A stretch of 8,094 nt of DNA from Acidobacteriota bacterium (GTDB lineage: Bacteria > Acidobacteriota > Vicinamibacteria > Vicinamibacterales > UBA2999). The stretch lies in assembly GCA_947465275.1 (NCBI GenBank), contig CANIAI010000096.1, positions 1 to 8,094 of the forward strand. The letters run 5' to 3'. This document shows, piece after piece, positions 1 to 5,152 of this stretch. The notes below the pieces were generated by a model, which was not told the DNA's origin, did not search any database, and worked only from the letters and a program-made list of their open reading frames with translations. A program made the translations under genes and the position numbers. Within the stretch, counting starts at the first letter, position 1; each line of letters starts with the position of its first letter.

Positions 1-1572
1 CGCGAACCAGCCCGGCGGAGCCAGACGGTACCAGTCGACGCCGAGCGGGCGCGTGCCCCCCACTTCCCCACGGCCGCTGACCTGCCAGTCGTACCGACGT
101 ACGTCTTCGCGGGCCGCCGGGTCGAGCAGCGCCAGGTCGGTGCGCTTGGGGTCGGCGAAGAACCAGACGGGTTCGCGGCCGCCCTCGCGCCAGTAGCGCA
201 CGAGCCCCATCCACTCATACTGCCGCTCAGGTTCGCGCACTGGCAGGTGATCGGCCGCTGCAATCTGCAGGGGACGCCGGAGACCGAAGTGCGAGAAGAC
301 CGCGGCCGGTCGGCGCGCTCCGGGCGCGTCCGCCTCGCGCGTGGCGTCCTCGATCGCGCGAAACGCCGGATGCGCCTCGCGTCCGTAGAGCACCCCGCCC
401 TGCACCGCGAGCGCGACGGTCACCGCGACCAACGGTACCGCGAGGAGCGCCGGTCGACGCACCAGCCCCGCGGCCTGTGCCGCGAGCCAGGCGACGAGCG
501 GCACCAACGGCAGCGCGTAGCGGATGGTCACCGTCTCCTGCAGCAGCAGGTGGTACGCGAAGTACGGCACGAACGCCGCGAGCATCACCCCGAGCGCGCG
601 CGGCGCGCGGAGCAGGAGCGCGAACGCACCAACCACCGCGAGCAGCCCGACAGCCGCCGCCAGGGGCACCGACGCCCAGGGCTGGACGAGCGAGTCGTAG
701 AGTGCGAAGGCGAGCCGTCGCGGCGTCGGGTTCGCCCAGAGCATGTCGACCCACGCGAAGTCCTCGCCCGCCTGTGAGCCGAGCGCCGCCCGATACGGCG
801 TCACGCCGCCGGTGATCGCGACGAGCGGCACCAGCCACGCGAGCGTGCCGGCGACGGCGGCGGCCAGCGGGCGCGTCACGAGCCACCAGGCGCCCCGCCG
901 GCGCCACTGGGAGGCCGCCGCGATGAGGAAGAGCGGGGCGGTCAGCGGCAGCGTCTGCACGCGCACGCCACCGGCGAGTCCCGCGAGCAGCGCGCCGGCC
1001 GCGAAGCGCGACGGCGAGACCGTGCCCTCGAGCAGCCAGGCCTGACTCCAGAGGGCCGCGGCGAGTCCGACCATGTCGCTCATCGGGCGCAGGCCCGACA
1101 TCCAGAACAGCGGCGCGGCCGCGAGCAGCCAGACGGGCCACGACGCGAGCGTGCGGCCGTCGCCGTACTGGCGGGAGACGACCGTGCAGAGACGCTGGAA
1201 TCCGGCGATGGCGAACGCGCCGGCGATGGCCGAGAGCAGCGCGAGCGCGAGGGCGTCGACCCGGTCGGGTGCCGCGCCGGGCCGCAGCAGCGCCGCCGCG
1301 ACCCGCATCACGCGGCCGAGCACGATGTAGACCGGGTACCCGGGCGGGTGCGGCTGGTGCAGCGCCGGATCGAAGTGGTGCAGCCCGAGCGCGAAGTTGA
1401 TCGAATCGATGTCGTCGAGCGATGGGGCGAGCAGCGGGAGGTGCGCGATCAGCCAGGCGAGCGGGAGCCACCGGGCCCGTCGCGCCCAGGCCCCGTCCGC
1501 GGAGCGGCTGTCGCCGGCGACGGCGGGACGGAGGTCGTGCCGCTCAGGCCTGACGGAGGATGAGACCTTCAT
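1..1572 (-). CDS. GT39/ArnT-like multi-pass membrane glycosyltransferase, C-terminus cut by the left window edge
   Basis: The frame is open for 524 codons and runs off the left edge, so the stop is not seen. Hydrophobic segments lie at about residues 35-50, 105-124, 145-160, 165-182, 190-222, 232-252, 305-322, 327-344, 352-366 and 375-392. A soluble domain of at least 130 residues follows. The first loop carries an acidic DDID (53-56), where GT-C enzymes keep a catalytic or metal-binding acid, then HQPHPPGYPVY (72-82). IRYALPLVP (350-358) resembles the RY-lP-P motif of GT39 relatives. Such enzymes use a polyprenyl-phosphate sugar donor on the outer face of the membrane; that role is family knowledge, and donor and acceptor are unknown. 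The ATG at 1572 is the only start available: a stop lies 12 codons upstream and no ATG/GTG/TTG occurs in frame before the first membrane segment. The start overlaps the end of larE by 29 nt, suggesting coupled translation. It could instead be a related uncharacterised GT-C-like protein. Confidence 0.85.
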   Translation of the reverse strand, partial: MKVSSSVRPERHDLRPAVAGDSRSADGAWARRARWLPLAWLIAHLPLLAPSLDDIDSINFALGLHHFDPALHQPHPPGYPVYIVLGRVMRVAAALLRPGAAPDRVDALALALLSAIAGAFAIAGFQRLCTVVSRQYGDGRTLASWPVWLLAAAPLFWMSGLRPMSDMVGLAAALWSQAWLLEGTVSPSRFAAGALLAGLAGGVRVQTLPLTAPLFLIAAASQWRRRGAWWLVTRPLAAAVAGTLAWLVPLVAITGGVTPYRAALGSQAGEDFAWVDMLWANPTPRRLAFALYDSLVQPWASVPLAAAVGLLAVVGAFALLLRAPRALGVMLAAFVPYFAYHLLLQETVTIRYALPLVPLVAWLAAQAAGLVRRPALLAVPLVAVTVALAVQGGVLYGREAHPAFRAIEDATREADAPGARRPAAVFSHFGLRRPLQIAAADHLPVREPERQYEWMGLVRYWREGGREPVWFFADPKRTDLALLDPAAREDVRRYDWQVSGRGEVGGTRPLGVDWYRLAPPGWFA

Positions 1573-2413
1573 TGAGGCTGCCCATCCGGTATCCCTGGAG
1601 GTCGATCGTCACCTGCCGGTACCCGACGGCCCGCAGCCGCGAGACGAGCTGCTCGCGCATCGCCGGCTCGAAGGCGCGCGGCATCTCGTCAGGGGCGAGC
1701 TCGATGCGGGCGAGGGTGTCGTGGTGACGCACGCGGCAGATGCGGAAGCCGAGCTCGTGCAGCACGGCCTCGGCCGCCTCGATCGTCCGGAGCTTCTCGG
1801 CGGTGACTTCCGACTGGTAGGGAATGCGCGACGAGAGGCAGGCCGACGCCGGCTCGTTCCAGGTCGGCAGCCCGGCGCGGCGTGACAGCTCGCGGATGTC
1901 GGCCTTGGCCAGCCCTGCTTCGTCGAGCGGGCTCAGCACCCCGAATTCCTGCGCCGCCGCCCGGCCCGGGCGATAGTCGGCCCGGTCGTCGGCGTTGTTC
2001 CCGTCCACGATGGCGTCGATGCCTCGCGCGCGGGCGAGCGCCGTCAGGGTGGTGTAGAGCTCCGTCTTGCAGAAGTAGCAGCGGTTGACCGGGTTGGCGC
2101 GGTACTCGGGCCGGTCGAGCTCGGCGGTCTGCACCATCTCGTGGTGCAGCGAGAAGTCCCGGGCGATTCGCAGCGCGAGCTGCCGGTGGTGATCGGGATA
2201 GCTGGGGCTGTCGGCGGTGACGCAGAGGGCACGGGCACCGAGGACCTCCGTGGCGAGCCACCCGAGGTAGGCGCTGTCGACGCCCCCGCTGAACGCGACG
2301 ATCACCGAGCCGAGCGACGCCAGCCGCTCGCGAAGCCGGGCCTCACGACCCTCGAGGGGTTCCACGCCGGGCGTGCCGGCGCCAGCGGCGGGCGCCGCTG
2401 CCCCCCTGGTCAT
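1544..2413 (-). CDS. larE: LarE, ATP-dependent sulfur transferase of nickel-pincer nucleotide cofactor synthesis
   Basis: A 289-residue PP-loop ATPase. SGGVDS (42-47) is the pyrophosphate loop, which adenylates a carboxylate of the pyridinium biscarboxylate mononucleotide before sulfur is inserted. Other LarE hallmarks are TADSPSYP (66-73), NRCYFCK (110-116), DGNNADD (137-143), the EPASACLSSRIPY block (187-199) and VRHHDTLARIEL near residue 235. Known role: LarE supplies the two sulfurs of the NPN cofactor used by lactate racemase LarA and its relatives, in the cytoplasm. Cys192 sits where the sacrificial cysteine of Lactiplantibacillus plantarum LarE lies. Cys112 and Cys115 would complete a three-cysteine set of the kind reported for iron-sulfur LarE enzymes. 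The ATG follows directly on the TAG of the upstream zinc-ribbon gene, with AGAGGA ten bases before it inside that gene's acidic tail. The N-terminus has about 25 extra Ala/Gly/Pro-rich residues. No larA, larB or larC is in view, so the client enzyme is unknown. Confidence 0.93.
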   Translation of the reverse strand: MTRGAAAPAAGAGTPGVEPLEGREARLRERLASLGSVIVAFSGGVDSAYLGWLATEVLGARALCVTADSPSYPDHHRQLALRIARDFSLHHEMVQTAELDRPEYRANPVNRCYFCKTELYTTLTALARARGIDAIVDGNNADDRADYRPGRAAAQEFGVLSPLDEAGLAKADIRELSRRAGLPTWNEPASACLSSRIPYQSEVTAEKLRTIEAAEAVLHELGFRICRVRHHDTLARIELAPDEMPRAFEPAMREQLVSRLRAVGYRQVTIDLQGYRMGSLNEGLILRQA

Positions 2414-2650
2414 CTACGCCAGTTCCTCTTCGTCGTCGTCCTCGTCGTCCTCTTCGTCCTCGTCCTCTTCGTCCTCGTCTTCGTCCTCATCGTCGTCATC
2501 GAGGTCTTCGAGGTCGTCGGCGGCGAGTTCAAGATCGTCGTCACCCGCGTACACGAGAGTTTTGCCGCACTCCGGACAGGTGAGCGTGTCGCCCTCCTCG
2601 TATTCCTCGGTCTCGATCTCGTCGTATTCGCACTCGGGACAGGTCGCCAT
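2414..2650 (-). CDS. Small zinc-ribbon protein with poly-Asp/Glu tail (LysW-like in outline)
   Basis: A 78-residue protein. Two knuckles, CPEC (4-7) and CPEC (25-28), form a likely four-cysteine zinc ribbon. A linker ending in EEGDTLT (18-24) separates them, and GKTLVYAG follows the second. After residue 45 it is almost wholly acidic: residues 51-76 are 26 consecutive Asp/Glu, then LA. The layout (N-terminal CPEC, acidic core, second C-x2-C, acidic C-terminal half) recalls LysW/ArgW amino-group carrier proteins, but the EDWGE terminus of those proteins is absent, so I do not assign that function. The ATG at 2650 is preferred to an upstream in-frame GTG-type extension because GGAG lies five bases before it and the protein opens directly into the ribbon. 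Its stop touches the larE start, so the two are probably co-translated. Possible roles are metal binding, carrier or protein-interaction module for the larE operon; all are inference. Confidence 0.85.
   Translation of the reverse strand: MATCPECEYDEIETEEYEEGDTLTCPECGKTLVYAGDDDLELAADDLEDLDDDDEDEDEDEEDEDEEDDEDDDEEELA
2423..2500 (-). repeat. Purine-rich GAN codon run encoding 26 Asp/Glu
   Basis: The minus strand is an imperfect trinucleotide run of GAC, GAG and GAA codons, 26 in a row, near the 3' end of the zinc-ribbon gene. Codon choice is mixed rather than one repeated unit, so selection for acidity is more likely than pure slippage, although length variation between strains would be expected. 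The run also contributes the AGAGGA that probably serves as the larE ribosome binding site. Read on the plus strand it gives spurious poly-Ser and Val/Leu/Phe-rich frames. Confidence 0.85.
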
Positions 2651-2658
2651 CGGAACTC

Positions 2659-2679
2659 CACGGCAGCCGTGGGGCTGCC
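2659..2679 (-). promoter_or_regulatory. Overlapping inverted repeats in the leader of the zinc-ribbon/larE operon
   Basis: Two inverted repeats share sequence. GGCAGCC (2662-2668) pairs with GGCTGCC (2673-2679) across a 4-nt loop. CACGGC (2659-2664) pairs with GCCGTG (2666-2671) around one central base. The two pairings exclude one another. They lie nine bases upstream of the ATG at 2650 and touch the Shine-Dalgarno GGAG (2656-2659). They could be an RNA switch, a DNA operator half-site pair, or chance in GC-rich DNA; no terminator-like U-run follows. Confidence 0.4.
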
Positions 2680-2737
2680 TGATCAGTCGGGACGCGCGAC
2701 CCTCGGCGGGGTCTCGACGCACCCACGGAAAGGACGA

Positions 2738-2743
2738 ATTATA
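2738..2743 (-). promoter_or_regulatory. Candidate -10 element (TATAAT) for the zinc-ribbon/larE/glycosyltransferase operon
   Basis: A perfect TATAAT reads on the minus strand in the only AT-rich patch of the divergent gap. It would place the transcript start near 2731, giving a leader of about 80 nt. The hexamer 17 bases upstream (TCGTGG) is a poor -35, so the promoter may depend on an activator or another sigma preference. The position between two divergent genes supports the call. The same patch also holds weak plus-strand -10 candidates for the acetyltransferase (for example TACACT at 2750-2755). Confidence 0.5.
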
Positions 2744-2769
2744 CCGCGATACACTGCTGCCCACGATCC

Positions 2770-3234
2770 GTGGGGCTCCGTACCGCCATCGCCGCCGACC
2801 TCGCCCTCGTGGCCGCCTGGCCGCGCTCGGCGGAGGAGTGTCGCCGCTGGGCCGGGCCGAGGGTCCGCTTTCCCGTGCAGGCGGGGGCGCTGGCCGGAGA
2901 GATCGACTTCCGGCCGTCCAACGCCTTCGTGCTCGTCGATCAGGGACTGGTCGTCGGCTTCGGTCAGATCTTCGTGAAGCGGACGCGCGCGCACCTCGCC
3001 CGCATCATCGTCGCGCCCGACCAGCGGGGACGCGCCTACGGCACGCGCCTGGTCGAGGCGCTGCTCGAGCGGGCGCAGGCGTCCGCGCTGACGACCGCGT
3101 CGCTGAACGTCGACCCGGCGAACACGGCGGCGATCGCGCTGTATGCCCGGCTCGGGTTCCGGCCGGCCTGCCGTCCTGACGACGAACCCGACACCACCGG
3201 CGCGGGATACATGGAACGGCCGCTCGCCGGCTGA
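2770..3234 (+). CDS. GNAT-family N-acetyltransferase
   Basis: A 154-residue single-domain protein, the normal size for a GNAT enzyme, which moves the acetyl group of acetyl-CoA to an amine. The N-terminus (LRTAIAADLALVAAW, 3-17) has the usual first strand and helix. Motif A is ARIIVAPDQRGRAYG (77-91), with the acetyl-CoA pyrophosphate loop QRGRAYG (85-91). Motif B is LNVDPANTAAIALYARLGF (112-130), with the usual Asn118 and Tyr125. The C-terminus YMERPL is also common in the family. The substrate cannot be told; small-molecule or protein N-termini are both possible. GTG at 2770 is chosen because it begins exactly at the domain edge, but no Shine-Dalgarno precedes it. The gene is divergent from the zinc-ribbon operon across about 120 bp and is separated from the downstream exporter operon by 178 nt holding its own promoter, so it is probably a single-gene unit. 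Confidence 0.9.
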   Translation: MGLRTAIAADLALVAAWPRSAEECRRWAGPRVRFPVQAGALAGEIDFRPSNAFVLVDQGLVVGFGQIFVKRTRAHLARIIVAPDQRGRAYGTRLVEALLERAQASALTTASLNVDPANTAAIALYARLGFRPACRPDDEPDTTGAGYMERPLAG

Positions 3235-3313
3235 CCGCTGCCGCCGGAGCGCCCCGAGGGGGTGACGGCCCGGCCGAACGGGCGCGGCCGACGTCCGAAC
3301 GCGGGAAGGCGTG

Positions 3314-3342
3314 TTGCCGCGGCTGAGGGCCTCGGCTAGGAT
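3314..3342 (+). promoter_or_regulatory. Sigma70-like promoter of the ABC/GldG operon
   Basis: TTGCCG (3314-3319) and TAGGAT (3337-3342) each match four of six consensus bases and are separated by the ideal 17 bp. Transcription would begin near 3349, leaving a leader of about 64 nt before the GTG at 3413. An in-frame ATG at 3341 overlaps the -10 hexamer and so would not be transcribed as a start from this promoter. Confidence 0.6.
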
Positions 3343-3399
3343 GAGCGGTTGGCGCAGCAGCAACTGCCGTTGCCGCCATCAGTTACCAGTCACGAACCC

Positions 3400-3404
3400 G
3401 GAGG
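3400..3404 (+). promoter_or_regulatory. Ribosome binding site that decides the GTG start of the ATPase gene
   Basis: GGAGG lies eight bases before GTG 3413. The next codons read straight into the ABC domain (IEVQHLTKRYG). This argues against the longer in-frame starts at 3311 (GTG) and 3341 (ATG), whose extra residues are Arg/Cys/Ser-rich and unlike any ABC N-terminus. Confidence 0.8.
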
Positions 3405-3412
3405 CGATCCCC

Positions 3413-4390
3413 GTGATCGAGGTTCAACACCTCACCAAGCGCTACGGTCCGTTCACCGCCGTCAACGACGTCAGCTTCCGCGTGGAGCGGGGAGAGATCC
3501 TCGGCTTCCTCGGGCCGAACGGCGCCGGCAAGACGACCACCATGCGGGTGCTCACCGGCTACATGCCGCCCACCGAGGGGAAGGCCGTCGTCGCCGGCTA
3601 CGACGTGCTCGAGCAGCCGCTCGAGGCGAAGCGCCGCACCGGCTACCTGCCCGAGACGCCGCCCCTCTACCCGGACATGACCGTGCGCGACTACCTGCTG
3701 TTCGTCGCGCGCATCAAGGGCGTGCCGGGGAAGGAGCGCCGCGCGCGGGTCGATCAGGCGATGCAGCGCACGTGGGTCGCCGACATGGCGAACCGCCACT
3801 GCGGCAAGCTGTCGAAGGGGTACAAGCAGCGGGTCGGGCTCGCGCAGGCCATCCTGCACAACCCCGAGGTGCTGATCCTCGACGAACCGACCGCCGGCCT
3901 CGATCCGCGGCAGGTGCGCGAGACCCGCGCGCTCATCAAGGAGCTCGCCGGCGACCACACGATCATCCTCAGCACGCACATCCTGCCCGAGGTGAGCCAG
4001 ACCTGCCAGCGGGTCGTGATCATCAACAGGGGGCAGGTGGTGGCGGTCGACACGCCCGAGAACCTGACCTCGCGCGTGCACGGGTCGGCGACGATGTACC
4101 TGCAGGTCGACGCCCCGGGGGCCGACGCCGCCGCGAGCGCCGCAGCCGCGCTGTCGGGCGTGCCCGGCGTGACCCAGGTCGGGGTGTCGGACACGCAGGG
4201 CAGCGTCACCGGCTTCGAGATCCAGAGCGAGCAGGGACGCGATGTCCGCCGCGAACTCGCCGCCGCCGTCGTGGCGCATGGCTGGGGGCTGCTCGAGCTG
4301 CGGCCGCTGCGCATGAGCCTCGAGGACGTGTTCGTGCAGCTCACGACCCAGGAAGTACAGCCCGCGACGACGGAGGTGGCCCATGAATAA
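3413..4390 (+). CDS. ABC-2 type exporter ATP-binding protein (GldA/CcmA-like)
   Basis: A 325-residue ATPase from the GTG at 3413. In order: Walker A GPNGAGKT (34-41), Q-loop region GYLPETPPLYPDM (77-89), signature LSKGYKQR (133-140), Walker B VLILDEPT (153-160) with catalytic Glu158, D-loop GLDP (162-165) and H-loop His189 in STH. The signature reads LSKGY instead of LSGGQ and the Q-loop has PE, forms common in ABC-2 exporters of the GldA type. A C-terminal extension (about 225-325) ends in LRPLRMSLEDVFVQLT, as in other ABC-2 ATPases. It works on the cytoplasmic face, driving the permease encoded next, whose ATG lies inside the last codons of this gene. It is the first gene of a four-gene operon behind the promoter at 3314-3342. 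The transported substrate is not evident. Confidence 0.95.
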   Translation: MIEVQHLTKRYGPFTAVNDVSFRVERGEILGFLGPNGAGKTTTMRVLTGYMPPTEGKAVVAGYDVLEQPLEAKRRTGYLPETPPLYPDMTVRDYLLFVARIKGVPGKERRARVDQAMQRTWVADMANRHCGKLSKGYKQRVGLAQAILHNPEVLILDEPTAGLDPRQVRETRALIKELAGDHTIILSTHILPEVSQTCQRVVIINRGQVVAVDTPENLTSRVHGSATMYLQVDAPGADAAASAAAALSGVPGVTQVGVSDTQGSVTGFEIQSEQGRDVRRELAAAVVAHGWGLLELRPLRMSLEDVFVQLTTQEVQPATTEVAHE

Positions 4391-5147
4391 CGTCCTCGCC
4401 ATCGCGCACAAGGAGATCAAGGCGTACTTCGCGTCGCCGATCGCCTACATCGTGGTCGGCTTCTCGGCCATCCTCTTCGGCTGGTTCTTCGTCAACCTGC
4501 TGCTCTACTTCGACCGGATGGCGCTGCAGGCGGCCGCGGGCGGTCCCGACACGCTGAACGTGAACGAGATGCTGATCGGGCCGCTGCTGCAGAACGTGGC
4601 CGTGGTGCTGCTCTTCACGCTGCCGCTCGTCACGATGCGCACCTACTCCGAGGAGAAGCGCGCGGGCACGATCGAACTGCTGCTCACGTCACCGCTGACC
4701 GACGTCGACATCGTGCTCGGCAAGTTCCTCGGCGCCTTCGTGCTCTACGCCGCGATGCTCGCCGTCACGGCGGTGCACGTCGGCCTGCTGTTCCTGTTCG
4801 GGCAGCCCGAGTGGCGGCCGATCCTCACCGGCTACCTCGGCGTGCTGCTGATGGGCAGCTGCTTCCTCTCGCTCGGGCTCTTCATCTCGAGCCTGACCAA
4901 GAACCAGATCGTCGCCGGCATGATCACCTTCGCGGTCTTCCTGATGTTCTGGGTCATCAACTGGATCGCGAGCTTCGCCGGTCCGACGATGCAGGTCGTC
5001 CTGAACTACCTGTCGATCACCGAGCACCTGAACGACTTCACCAGGGGCGTGATCGACACCAAGCACGTCGTCTACTACCTCTCGTTCATCGGGTTCAGCC
5101 TGTATCTCACGGTCCGCTCGGTCGACACCGAGCGGTGGCGAGGGTAA
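4383..5147 (+). CDS. ABC-2 type permease, GldF-like
   Basis: A 254-residue integral membrane protein with six clear hydrophobic spans at about 20-43, 67-85, 112-138, 147-170, 177-199 and 228-245. The cytoplasmic stretch after span 2 contains YSEEKRAGTIELLLTSPL (88-105), the typical ABC-2/GldF coupling segment that contacts the ATPase. The start KEIKAYFASPIAY (10-22) is also typical of the family. GGAGG sits six bases before the ATG, and the start overlaps the ATPase gene by eight bases, which implies coupled synthesis of the two subunits. Half-transporters of this size dimerise, giving a complex of two permeases with two ATPases. In Bacteroidota the relative GldF serves gliding motility; in this genome that function is not shown. 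The next gene begins five bases after the stop. Confidence 0.93.
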   Translation: MNNVLAIAHKEIKAYFASPIAYIVVGFSAILFGWFFVNLLLYFDRMALQAAAGGPDTLNVNEMLIGPLLQNVAVVLLFTLPLVTMRTYSEEKRAGTIELLLTSPLTDVDIVLGKFLGAFVLYAAMLAVTAVHVGLLFLFGQPEWRPILTGYLGVLLMGSCFLSLGLFISSLTKNQIVAGMITFAVFLMFWVINWIASFAGPTMQVVLNYLSITEHLNDFTRGVIDTKHVVYYLSFIGFSLYLTVRSVDTERWRG

Positions 5148-5152
5148 GAGCC

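Larger units (their letters stand above)
3235..3412. other. Intergenic gap between acetyltransferase and exporter operon
   Basis: No open frame here looks coding. The first part holds a weak GC stem, GCCCG (3268-3272) with CGGGC (3279-3283) around a 6-nt loop. It has no T-run, so it is at best a poor terminator for the acetyltransferase. The second part holds the promoter and ribosome binding site of the ABC operon, described separately. Confidence 0.6.

Noticed and set aside
227..1471. Closed 414-residue minus-strand frame, rich in Arg and Ala
   Set aside because: It is an out-of-frame shadow of the open glycosyltransferase frame, which has membrane spans and GT-C motifs.
2414..2650. Assignment of the zinc-ribbon protein as LysW/ArgW
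   Set aside because: The ribbon layout is similar, but the EDWGE C-terminus that carries the substrate is missing and no lysine or arginine pathway gene is nearby.
2141..3179. Plus-strand frames rich in Ser runs or in Val/Leu/Phe opposite the zinc-ribbon gene, one resembling a membrane segment
   Set aside because: They are the antisense of GAC/GAG/GAA codons; no Shine-Dalgarno or homology supports them, and the minus-strand gene has a conserved ribbon and a normal start.
3268..3283. GC stem after the acetyltransferase gene as an intrinsic terminator
   Set aside because: Only five base pairs and no T-run follow, so it is not convincing.
3383..4420. Long minus-strand frame opposite the ATPase gene, rich in Arg, His, Asp and Val
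   Set aside because: It is a codon-bias shadow of high-GC coding DNA; the plus-strand frame has all ABC motifs.
4811..5152. Upstream extension of the GldG gene to an ATG at 4811
   Set aside because: The added residues are Arg/Pro/His-rich and overlap the permease in another frame; the ATG at 5153 has a Shine-Dalgarno site and opens into a membrane span.
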